NCBI GenBank assembly: GCA_963664665.2
Contig: CAXXMH010000002.1
Span: 183,828 to 247,827, forward strand
Direction: 5' to 3'
Length of the DNA stretch: 64,000 nucleotides
Source of the DNA: Bin55 sp963664665
GTDB lineage: Bacteria > Pseudomonadota > Gammaproteobacteria > Pseudomonadales > Azotimanducaceae
In this document: positions 53,307 through 60,716 of the stretch, one piece after another
Position numbering within the stretch: position 1 is the first letter of the stretch
How the letters are laid out: each line of letters opens with the position of its first letter
The notes under the pieces: model-generated
The model's database searches: none
What the model was told of the DNA's origin: nothing
The model's input: the letters and a program-made list of their open reading frames with translations, nothing else
Program-made: the position numbers and the translations under genes

Positions 53307-54401
53307 TCAAGTGGAAGTGGCCGAACGATCTAGCCCCAACGCCGACCACTCTTCCTTAGGGTGTCGTGAAAGCGCCAAATCTGCAAGGTATTTTCCCATT
53401 AACGGACCATAAAGGATGCCTTTTCGTCCACCGCCCGTACCAACATATGCGTTGCTCACACGCGATATAGGACCGATGACCGGATCGCCATCGAGTGAAA
53501 TCGGACGAAGACACGCTGTTTGTTTAACTACCTCGAAGTTACCCAACTCCGGCATCATCTGCCGAAGGACATTTGAGATCGTATGGCGCCCTTCTTCCGT
53601 TGGAGATTCGTCGAATCCGGCGTGTTCCTCTGTTGTACCGATCCACACTAATCCGTCTGGTTTGGTACTCATGTAATTCCCGTCCGTTGAGAAAGAGTGC
53701 TCGAATCCAGGTCCATCGATCTGGATTCGAAGAATTTGTCCTTTCAAAGGCTTAATTGTGCTTTGCAACCCAAACCATCTAAATACGTGCTCAGACCAAG
53801 GTCCCATCGCAAACACAAACGCATCCCCTTCAATCAAATCACCGTTGCTTGTCCTCACGGCCATAACGTGATCGTGTTCGAATTCGACACCTACGATCTC
53901 GTCAGAACGAGTAACAGGATTCGCCACTCGATGGAGCGTTTCAGCCAATACGGCCGAATCCACCTCCGCGCTTTCTGAGTGAACCAAGCCGCCAAGGACT
54001 TCTGTCGAGACGCGAGGTTCAAGTTTTCGTATTGCATCTGTCGAGAGCCATTCATGTGGTGAAGCTTGTGTCGATGTAGCTGATTGAAACAAATGCGCAT
54101 CAGTCTCACTCCACGCTAGCGCAATGCTTGATCTGGGACGCCACGTCGATCGAGCACCGTGTTCAAACTCTAGCTGCCGGTGAAGCGATTGATGTTCTTC
54201 GAAGCTCTTGGCTACGAAGCTCGGCATGATGGAATCGCTTGATGCATTGACTCTCGGATGTAATCCGCCGAACGCAAAGCCAGAGGCGTGAGATGCAATG
54301 CCGTCACGTTCTATCAGCGTGCAATCTGCGCCAAATCGATTCGCGTAATAGCATGTCGATACGCCAACGATTCCGCCTCCAACAACTACAAGGTCCGTCA
54401 C
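53307..54401 (-). CDS. FAD-dependent oxidoreductase (D-amino-acid/glycine oxidase family)
   Basis: The 364-residue protein is a DAO-family flavoenzyme. The FAD-binding Rossmann motif is DLVVVGGGIVGVSTCYYANRF at residues 3-23, the basic FAD contact is LIERDGIASHASGFAFGGLHP, and the C-terminal FAD site is RPISLDGDPVIGPISRVSNAYVGTGGGRKGI near residues 308-340. The family oxidises amines or amino acids to imines and H2O2, or passes electrons on. No signal peptide is visible. It lies 57 bp downstream of the start of the cytochrome gene on the same strand, though upstream in transcription, so the two could share a transcript. It might feed nitrogen chemistry together with the nearby ammonium transporter, which is a weak inference. 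Confidence 0.88.
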   Translation of the reverse strand: MTDLVVVGGGIVGVSTCYYANRFGADCTLIERDGIASHASGFAFGGLHPRVNASSDSIMPSFVAKSFEEHQSLHRQLEFEHGARSTWRPRSSIALAWSETDAHLFQSATSTQASPHEWLSTDAIRKLEPRVSTEVLGGLVHSESAEVDSAVLAETLHRVANPVTRSDEIVGVEFEHDHVMAVRTSNGDLIEGDAFVFAMGPWSEHVFRWFGLQSTIKPLKGQILRIQIDGPGFEHSFSTDGNYMSTKPDGLVWIGTTEEHAGFDESPTEEGRHTISNVLRQMMPELGNFEVVKQTACLRPISLDGDPVIGPISRVSNAYVGTGGGRKGILYGPLMGKYLADLALSRHPKEEWSALGLDRSATST

Positions 54402-54540
54402 CGGTCTGGTCCTTAGTACAACCGCATCATGTGCGAGATATCGGCATCAGATATTCGTTTCTGTTCGGCTTTATGTGACTGAAACGGGAGCGGATTCGTT
54501 GTTGATGAGCGAGTTTGATTGTTTGGAAATCAAGCGTTAA

Positions 54541-54700
54541 GTGACTACTCCCCGACCCAAAAGACGGGGCTTCTTGCTTCTCAGGCGGCAGCGGGCAGTG
54601 TGCCCGTCTTACGCATGCCTCCACAAGCAGAGACGGATAGCCCTTCCGCCTTTAATTGCAGGATGCCTTGCTGTTTGATGTTAAGCGCCGCGTTAAGGTC
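54541..54700 (-). ncRNA. Candidate omega RNA (guide RNA) at the tnpB 3' end
   Basis: In IS200/IS605 elements the guide RNA covers the end of tnpB and the element's right end. Here the - strand after the tnpB stop (54581) folds into the CCCCG/CGGGG hairpin at 54550-54569 before the element edge near 54541. The guide would then read host DNA beyond 54540. Boundaries are approximate, and expression is not shown. Confidence 0.4.
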
Positions 54701-55750
54701 CCGGTCATGCGCCGCGCCACATGCCGGGCACGTCCATTGACGTGCTGACAGGGGCAAGCTCGCCATTTTAGAGGCGCAGTGGCAACAGGTTTTCGTGGAC
54801 GGATACCAGGCGTCAATCCGCACCAGATGCTTGCCTACCCAAGTCGCCTTGTAGTCTAGCTTACACACCAGTTCACCCCATGCCGCATCCGCGATATGTT
54901 TGGCTAGTCTTCGATTCTTGAGCATGTTTTTGACGTTTAGTGTCTCCACGCAGATTGCTTGGTTTTCGTCAATCAGTCGTCTCGACAATTTGTGCTGGAA
55001 GTCGTTGCGCGCGTTGGTGGTTCTTTCATGCGCTTTGGCAACAAGCACACGCGCCTTGTTGCGGTTGGCCGATCCCTTCTTTTTCCGAGACAGGGCTTTC
55101 TGCTTGCGCCGCAAGTTCGCAGAAGCACGCTTTAAGAAGCGCGGGTTGGTTTGCTTCTCCCCTGTGCTGGCAATCACCAGATGGGTCAACCCCATATCCA
55201 AGCCCGTGACGTTCTCCTCCGTAAGCTCTTTGATGGGTTCAGGCGTGGGCTGTCCGTCATCGCACAGGATCGAGGCGTAATACTTCCCCGTTTTCGTGCG
55301 CGAGACAGTCACAGTTTTAATCCTGCCAACTAGCTCACGGTGCAGCACAGCCTTGACCACACCCACTTTGGGCAAGTACAGGGCGCGTCCCTCCACGACC
55401 TTGACCCGTTGCGGGTAGGACATGGATTGCTTGCCGTGCTTGCTTTTAAAGCGCGGGTAACGCCCCATCCCCTTGAAGAATCGCTGGAACGCATCATCCA
55501 GATGCATCACCGCTTGCTGCAACGATTGGCTGTCCGCCTCCTTGAGCCACGCGGTTTCCTCGGCTACTTTCAATGCCACCAGGCGATCCAGGGTCATCAG
55601 CTTGCTGATTCGTTCGCGCCGTTCCGTCCAAGCTTCGTAGCGCCAATGCAAGGCGAAGTTATAGACCCACCGCATCGCCCCGAATTGAAACGCCAGCGCG
55701 CGGCGTTGCTCCGACGAGGGGTACAGGCGGACTTTGGCGGCTTTGAACAT
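54581..55750 (-). CDS. tnpB: TnpB-type RNA-guided nuclease (IS200/IS605)
   Basis: The 389-residue protein is a TnpB with an open frame from ATG 55750. The start KAAKVRLYPSSEQRRALAFQFGAMRWVYN is the usual N-terminal wedge domain. The RuvC triad is complete: Asp in VTGLDMGLTHL near residue 187, Glu in AICVETLNVKNML near 271, and Asp in CGAAHDRDLNAALNIKQQG near 356. The zinc ribbon is TKTCCHCASKM with WTCPACGAAH. TnpB cuts DNA at a site set by an element-encoded guide RNA and a short adjacent motif, which keeps the element in place after excision. Here the partner transposase is dead, so the nuclease stands alone and could be domesticated or simply a remnant. Confidence 0.93.
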   Translation of the reverse strand: MFKAAKVRLYPSSEQRRALAFQFGAMRWVYNFALHWRYEAWTERRERISKLMTLDRLVALKVAEETAWLKEADSQSLQQAVMHLDDAFQRFFKGMGRYPRFKSKHGKQSMSYPQRVKVVEGRALYLPKVGVVKAVLHRELVGRIKTVTVSRTKTGKYYASILCDDGQPTPEPIKELTEENVTGLDMGLTHLVIASTGEKQTNPRFLKRASANLRRKQKALSRKKKGSANRNKARVLVAKAHERTTNARNDFQHKLSRRLIDENQAICVETLNVKNMLKNRRLAKHIADAAWGELVCKLDYKATWVGKHLVRIDAWYPSTKTCCHCASKMASLPLSARQWTCPACGAAHDRDLNAALNIKQQGILQLKAEGLSVSACGGMRKTGTLPAAA

Positions 55751-55772
55751 CGCCTAATCGTAATATCGGTCT

Positions 55773-56196
55773 ATGGCTTTCACTAATCGAATTTCGCACC
55801 GGCAGGCATGGCGTTTTTGCCCTGTACGTTCACTTGGTCTTTATCACCAAATGCCGGAGAGACGTGCGCTCCGAACGCGCCATACAGGACTTGCGGCATA
55901 GTTTCACCAACGTCTGCGAACACTCTGAAGCACAACTGATCGCGTGCGACGGCGAAGACGACCACGTACACTTGCTGGCGAACTGCCCACATAAAGTAGC
56001 CTTCTCCAAACTGGTCAAAAGCTTTAAGGGTGTACCCAGTAGGTTCGTACGGAAAATTCGACCTGAAGTTGCAAGACGCCACTGTATCGGTGTTTGATGG
56101 TCGCCATCCTATTTCGCAGCCTCATGTGGTGGTGCACCTCTCGATGTCATCCGCAAATAGGTTGAAGATCAACGCGCCGCCCTTAAAACACGCTAA
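55773..56196 (+). pseudogene. tnpA: IS200-type Y1 transposase TnpA, disrupted
   Basis: The frame through 55834 reads RHGVFALYVHLVFITKCRRDV, then GEDDHVHLLANCPHKVAFSKLVKSFKG, which includes the HxH metal motif of HUH transposases. It is broken at a TGA (56095-56097), but the same frame continues WSPSYFAASCGGAPLDVIRK. It is stopped again by a TAG (56158-56160), followed by VEDQRAALKTR and the true end at 56194-56196. The TAG takes the place of the Y in the YxxxQ motif, the catalytic tyrosine of the family. The likely ATG at 55773 lies in another frame, so a frameshift near the start is also probable. The protein cannot work. Two nonsense changes rule out a single sequencing error. Confidence 0.88.
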
Positions 56197-56304
56197 CATA
56201 TCTATGCCTTGTATCCCCGCCCTAAAGGACGGGTATTACGGCGAGTCGGATTACACGAGGTTCATATGCGGCGCATTCCCGCACTGCTGCAAGAGGATTC
56301 GTTC

Positions 56305-57660
56305 ATGAAGTTATTAAAGGTCTTATCCGCAGGAGCATTGCTCTCGTTAAGTCTAACTACCTATGGTGCGGTTGACGGTGAAGTTGCATTCACGTTCAAC
56401 ACCTTTGCATTCCTGCTTTGGGGTGCATTGGTCATGTGGATGTGCGCCGGCTTTACCATGCTTGAAGCTGGTTCAGTTCGAACGAAGAATGCGTCTGTCA
56501 TCTGCATGAAGAACATCGGGCTGTACTCAATCGCCGGTCTGATGTACTACATGATCGGCTACAACATCATGTACGGCGATGGCAATGCATGGTTTGGTGC
56601 GCTTGATTTCGGCTTTTCTTCGTCGAGTGCGGAGATCGCGTTATTCAACGACGACGAAGGCGCAACGATCGATGCGGTCCTTGCGGAACAGAGCCATTCA
56701 AACATGTCGATGTGGTTCTTCCAAATGGTCTTTGTTGCAACCACTGCGTCGATCATTTCAGGTACGTTGGCTGAACGGGTGCGATTGATTTCATTCTTTT
56801 CATTCGTAGTCGTCCTAACGGGTTTGCTCTACCCGCTTATCGGCAAATGGACGTGGGGTGGCGGTTGGTTGGCAGAGCTAGGATTCGTGGATTTCGCGGG
56901 ATCAACCATCGTTCACTCAACTGGAGGTTGGGCAGCACTCGCCGGAACTTTGATCGTAGGAGCAAGGACTGGGAAATTCCGTGAGGACGGTACAGCGAAA
57001 GTAACGCCACCCTCGAACGTGCCAATCGTGACGCTGGGTGTGTTCATTCTCTGGTTAGGTTGGTTCGGCTTTAACGGTGGATCTCAACTAGCTCTAGGCT
57101 CTGGTTTTGATGCGATTTCAATGGGCATCATTTTGGTCAACACTAACCTCGCCGCCGCAGCTGGATGTGTCATCGCGATTGCGATTTCGCGTCCGATACT
57201 TGGTCGTACGGATTTGTTCGCCGCCTTAAATGGTGCGATCGGCGGGCTCGTTGCCATCACGGCAGCGCCAAATTTCGTGGAGCATTTCTGGGCGATTCCC
57301 GTCGGTGCGATCGGCGGAGCGGTTTGTGTGCTCGGTATGCGTTTTCTCGACTTCCTCAAAGTTGATGATGTAGTAGGTGCGATTTCGGCACACCTCTTTG
57401 CCGGGATTTGGGGAACACTCGCCGCGGTCTTCACGGTAGGTGCAAATTTCTTGATTCAGCTACTAGGAATCGCTGCCGTTGGCGTTACGGTTTTTGTCGT
57501 GTCATTTGGTGTATGGTCACTCATCAATCTCGCGTTCCGAGCGCGCATCACTGCTACCGTAGAACAGCTCGGTCAAGACGTCGCGGAACTCGGCATCGAG
57601 GCGTATCCTGAATTCGTGCTAGTCCCAGAAGAGGAGCTAATGCCAGATTCAGATCGGTGA
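56305..57660 (+). CDS. amt: Ammonium transporter (Amt family)
   Basis: The 451-residue protein is an Amt-type channel for ammonium in the inner membrane, with 11 expected helices after an N-terminal signal-like segment (KVLSAGALLSLSLTTYGAV). Conserved elements are LWGALVMWMCAGFTMLEAGSVRTKNA near residue 34, the first pore His in GSTIVHSTGGWAALAG, GWFGFNGGSQLA, and the second pore His in GAISAHLFAGIWGTLAAVF. The ATG at 56305 is chosen because AGAGGA lies just upstream and it begins the hydrophobic segment; an in-frame start at 56209 would read through the IS605 end. No glnK gene is present. An IS605 end at about 56240 now occupies the promoter region. The 3' end overlaps the convergent CRTAC1-type gene by 12 bp. 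Confidence 0.95.
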   Translation: MKLLKVLSAGALLSLSLTTYGAVDGEVAFTFNTFAFLLWGALVMWMCAGFTMLEAGSVRTKNASVICMKNIGLYSIAGLMYYMIGYNIMYGDGNAWFGALDFGFSSSSAEIALFNDDEGATIDAVLAEQSHSNMSMWFFQMVFVATTASIISGTLAERVRLISFFSFVVVLTGLLYPLIGKWTWGGGWLAELGFVDFAGSTIVHSTGGWAALAGTLIVGARTGKFREDGTAKVTPPSNVPIVTLGVFILWLGWFGFNGGSQLALGSGFDAISMGIILVNTNLAAAAGCVIAIAISRPILGRTDLFAALNGAIGGLVAITAAPNFVEHFWAIPVGAIGGAVCVLGMRFLDFLKVDDVVGAISAHLFAGIWGTLAAVFTVGANFLIQLLGIAAVGVTVFVVSFGVWSLINLAFRARITATVEQLGQDVAELGIEAYPEFVLVPEEELMPDSDR

Positions 57661-59343
57661 GTCTGTTTGAACTGGATCGCGTCTTGGTGGCGCGCGTGTG
57701 ATTGATGTTCGACGATTGAGTGGTAGTAGCTCGATTGACTGGCTATCGCCGTCGGACCAACGCACAGTTGCCTCTACGATCACGGGTTCGCTAGGAAACG
57801 TCAAGTGAATCACAGGTGAGTTGGTGGCAAGATAGCTGCCACCAACTTGCACTTCCTCTCGATACGAGCCAAGATCCGTATCGAGGATCAGCTGTGCGTT
57901 TAAATCAGGACTACCGAAATGGGATAAGAGATCAACGGCGAGCCAAGCGCCTTGTGTGTGTGCAGTGTTTCGAAGTACGTAAGCAGGTGCGTCACGGTTA
58001 GTGACTAATAAATCGACGAAACCGTCGCCGTCGAGATCTCCGGCAGCAACGGCTCGACTTGTATGAATGAGCCTCTGCTCGTGAATGAGATCGGCCGACA
58101 CAAACTGAAACTTCGCGTCCGCCCAACCCCGAAATAGCGTGTTCGACTCGGCATAGGGATCGGTGGTTTCGCTTTCGGGTGATAAAGTAACGCGACCGTT
58201 ACCTTCATAGAAATCCAGGCGACCGTCGTGATCAAAGTCGTACAACGCTACGCCAAAACGCGTGAAGTTTCGGCTAAATCGAGTAAGCCCGACTTGCGCG
58301 GTCGCATCCGAAAAATAGGTTCCGTCGTTACGGTAATACGAATCCGTTTCTCCTTGAATATTGACCACGATGATGTCGACATCTAAATCGTGATCTACAT
58401 CGCGCGCGACTACCCCCATGCCTGCCTTTGCGATGCCGTGGTCGTCAAATGCAGTACCGCGAGTGAAGGCTTCATTCGTGAATGTGAAATCGCCATGATT
58501 AATCCATAGGTGGTTTGGTGATTTATCGTTAGCGACAAATATGTCTAGATCTCCGTCGCCATCGAAGTCTGAAGCTACCGTTCCAAGACCATTGCCACGC
58601 ACTTCCGCTATCCCAGATGTTTGCGAAACGTCGGTAAACGTGCCGTCGCCATTATTCCTAAACAAGACATCAGCGGTGGGGCGGTCATAGTTTCCCGGAT
58701 CACAGTAATTTCGCGCTCCAGTTCCATAATCGAAACAATCCCGTTCAGTTTCGATCGTCCACTCGACGTAGTTGACCACAAAAAGGTCAACATACCCGTC
58801 GGCGTTGAAGTCGCCGAAGGTTGATGCGGTGCTAAACCCATCTACGCCAACATTGGCAGTGTGGGTTTCATCGACAAACGTGGCATCTCCTGCATTCCGG
58901 AACAGCCGGTTTTCTCCTACGTTTGTCACATAGATGTCAATAAATCCATCCGCGTTGTAGTCACCGACTGCAGACCCCATGCCGTAGCCGGTATCTTCCA
59001 ATCCCGAAGAAGCAGCTAGGCTAAACACGCCAGTGCCATCATTCAGAAAGAGCTCATTGCCAGTTCGCTGGAATGCATTTACCGCGCCACCAGATTGCAC
59101 GAAATATATGTCGAGATCGCGATCGTTATCCACGTCGACAAGCGCTACACCAGCACCCATGATCTCTGGAAGGAGAAACGATTCGGAAGCGCCAGAAACG
59201 TGTTTGAAGGTAACACCTGATTCCGTCGCAACGTTAGAAAACCAATGCGCCGGAGTCTCGTCTCTAGTTTTATCACCGCAACTCACGATCAAGGCACATA
59301 GCGTTAACGTGAGGGAACGCAGAACTTGATTAAGAAACAACAC
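57649..59343 (-). CDS. CRTAC1-type FG-GAP/ASPIC-UnbV lipoprotein
   Basis: The 564-residue protein has a lipobox (LIVSC, Cys22), then FG-GAP/VCBS repeats with calcium loops DVDNDRDLDIYF, DYNADGFIDIYV, DFNADGYVDLFV, DFDGDGDLDIFV, DHDLDVDIIVV and DLDGDGFVDLLV. It ends in an ASPIC/UnbV domain (about 460-550) with YLATNSPVIHLTFPSEPVIVEATVRWSDG. The beta-propeller would be anchored to the outer or inner membrane on the periplasmic side. It is the last of three lipoprotein genes (63941, 60694, 59343), with a 1-bp gap to the TPR gene. It resembles the anchored protein at 48682, but the two have different N-termini. It converges with amt. Confidence 0.9.
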   Translation of the reverse strand: MLFLNQVLRSLTLTLCALIVSCGDKTRDETPAHWFSNVATESGVTFKHVSGASESFLLPEIMGAGVALVDVDNDRDLDIYFVQSGGAVNAFQRTGNELFLNDGTGVFSLAASSGLEDTGYGMGSAVGDYNADGFIDIYVTNVGENRLFRNAGDATFVDETHTANVGVDGFSTASTFGDFNADGYVDLFVVNYVEWTIETERDCFDYGTGARNYCDPGNYDRPTADVLFRNNGDGTFTDVSQTSGIAEVRGNGLGTVASDFDGDGDLDIFVANDKSPNHLWINHGDFTFTNEAFTRGTAFDDHGIAKAGMGVVARDVDHDLDVDIIVVNIQGETDSYYRNDGTYFSDATAQVGLTRFSRNFTRFGVALYDFDHDGRLDFYEGNGRVTLSPESETTDPYAESNTLFRGWADAKFQFVSADLIHEQRLIHTSRAVAAGDLDGDGFVDLLVTNRDAPAYVLRNTAHTQGAWLAVDLLSHFGSPDLNAQLILDTDLGSYREEVQVGGSYLATNSPVIHLTFPSEPVIVEATVRWSDGDSQSIELLPLNRRTSITRAPPRRDPVQTDSPI

Positions 59344-59344
59344 G

Positions 59345-60694
59345 CTACTTAACTAAAAACTCACTGCAGCCAGATATAGTCAGTTCGTTGGGTGAACTGC
59401 TCTGCTCTATCTCAACAAGCCGTGCGAGCTGGTGCTTAGCTTTGGGGAATTCCGGATCAAGTTCTAATACTCGGCTCATGTGACAACGCGCACGTGTCCA
59501 GTCGGCAAGCTCTGCATATGCGTGCCCAAGGTAGTAGTGAATTTCGGCTGACTCCTCCTGTCGTACTGCCTGCTGTAAACTCGTGATCGCTTCGGCGAAC
59601 TTGCCTTCTTGTGCGAATAAGATGCCACGTTGCAGCAATCCCCATGCATTAGTTGGTTCCATATCGAGGACTTCGTCAAGGAGCCTAGTCGCTGCGGCTT
59701 TGTTCTGATCGCCGATTTCCAATTCCGCGAGAGCGAGTTTGAAACTGACGTCGTTTGGCCAGATCTTATGCGCCTGTTCGATTAACGTGCGAAGCTTTAC
59801 TATGTCTCCTTTCAGCCTCAAGCCGTGCGCTTTGGCGATCACAACGCGCTTGTTTTGAGGATGCTCTTCGTAGAGGGAATCAACGAGCGCAATCGCAGCG
59901 TTGTGTCGCTCGGGGTTTATTATTAATTCGCGAAATCTTGTAAGCTCTGCGCTAATACTCACCTCATATGTTCGCTTTTCTGCGCTGAGAGGATCGGCAA
60001 ACCCAAATTGACCCGGACTTGTCGAACTCGGCTGTCGCGATGTGTCATCGGTCAGATCTAGCCGCCTCCGAGCATTTTGAATCAGAGCATCGATTCGCGG
60101 GTGTGAACCCCCGCCATGTAGGTCGTCAAGTAGATTGAGCACGTCTTGGGGTCGGTCTCTACGGAGAGCCACTTGAGCCAATCCGACCTGACCTGCTTCG
60201 TATTGACCTAATTCACTTGCCCGCTTGAACGCTTCAGTAGCTTCTTCTAATTGGTGAAATTCGAGATGCCACCTACCTTTCCAAACCCAGCCAGGTGCAT
60301 ACTCGCCGTCGATTTTCAACGTTTGGTCAAGCGCGTCCAATGCGTCTTCGTAATCGCCAAAGCTAGCTAGTAGCAAACCTTCGAAATATGGCCACTTGGG
60401 GTTTGTTGGTGCCAGTGCCCTTGCATTGCGATAACCAGTGAGAGCCGCGTCAGCGAATCCGTTCATCTCGTACGCCATTGCTAATTCGCCTATTGCGGCT
60501 GAGCTATGCGGGGAGTCTTGTACCGCCTTTTGCTTGCGGACTAGGAATTCCCGCACCTCGTCATCGACATGGGATAGATCGACGTCGAGCGGAACATCAG
60601 AATCCGATCCGACGTCGTCAGATTCGGTCGGAGCACAACCCACGACGTAGATCACGAGAAAGAAGATTGCGGGAACTAGGCGCAGGACTCGCAT
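59345..60694 (-). CDS. TPR-repeat lipoprotein
   Basis: The 449-residue protein begins with a lipoprotein signal (FFLVIYVVGC, Cys20) and then consists of tetratricopeptide repeats. Some examples are AIGELAMAYEMNGFADAALTGYRNARALAP near residue 66, DALDALDQTLKIDGEYAPGWVWKGRWHLEFHQLEEATEAFKRASELG near 117, AWGLLQRGILFAQEGKFAEAITSLQQAVRQ near 345 and DWTRARCHMSRVLELDPEFPKAKHQLARL near 396. Such proteins act as scaffolds. It is the middle gene of the lipoprotein operon, 22 bp after the FG-GAP/TPR gene and 1 bp before the CRTAC1-type gene. It should hold the two FG-GAP proteins together at the cell surface or in the periplasm, as inferred from this arrangement only. Confidence 0.88.
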   Translation of the reverse strand: MRVLRLVPAIFFLVIYVVGCAPTESDDVGSDSDVPLDVDLSHVDDEVREFLVRKQKAVQDSPHSSAAIGELAMAYEMNGFADAALTGYRNARALAPTNPKWPYFEGLLLASFGDYEDALDALDQTLKIDGEYAPGWVWKGRWHLEFHQLEEATEAFKRASELGQYEAGQVGLAQVALRRDRPQDVLNLLDDLHGGGSHPRIDALIQNARRRLDLTDDTSRQPSSTSPGQFGFADPLSAEKRTYEVSISAELTRFRELIINPERHNAAIALVDSLYEEHPQNKRVVIAKAHGLRLKGDIVKLRTLIEQAHKIWPNDVSFKLALAELEIGDQNKAAATRLLDEVLDMEPTNAWGLLQRGILFAQEGKFAEAITSLQQAVRQEESAEIHYYLGHAYAELADWTRARCHMSRVLELDPEFPKAKHQLARLVEIEQSSSPNELTISGCSEFLVK

Positions 60695-60716
60695 ACCCCG
60701 TAAATCATGGCTTCGA

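Larger units (their letters stand above)
54541..56240. mobile_element. IS200/IS605-type element, divergent tnpA (dead) and tnpB
   Basis: The element holds a tnpB gene on the - strand and a decayed tnpA on the + strand with divergent starts about 22 bp apart, as in ISHp608. There are no inverted repeats; instead each end has a subterminal hairpin. At the tnpB side it is CCCCG(54550-54554)/CGGGG(54565-54569); at the tnpA side it is CCCGCCC(56216-56222)/GGACGGG(56227-56233). Exact cleavage points are not certain. It lies directly before the ammonium transporter gene. The GC-rich composition of tnpB differs from the genes around it. Confidence 0.85.

Noticed and set aside
56209..56304. Longer N-terminus for the ammonium transporter
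   Set aside because: The extra 32 residues are polar and encoded by the IS605 end. The ATG at 56305 has a ribosome site and starts the hydrophobic leader.
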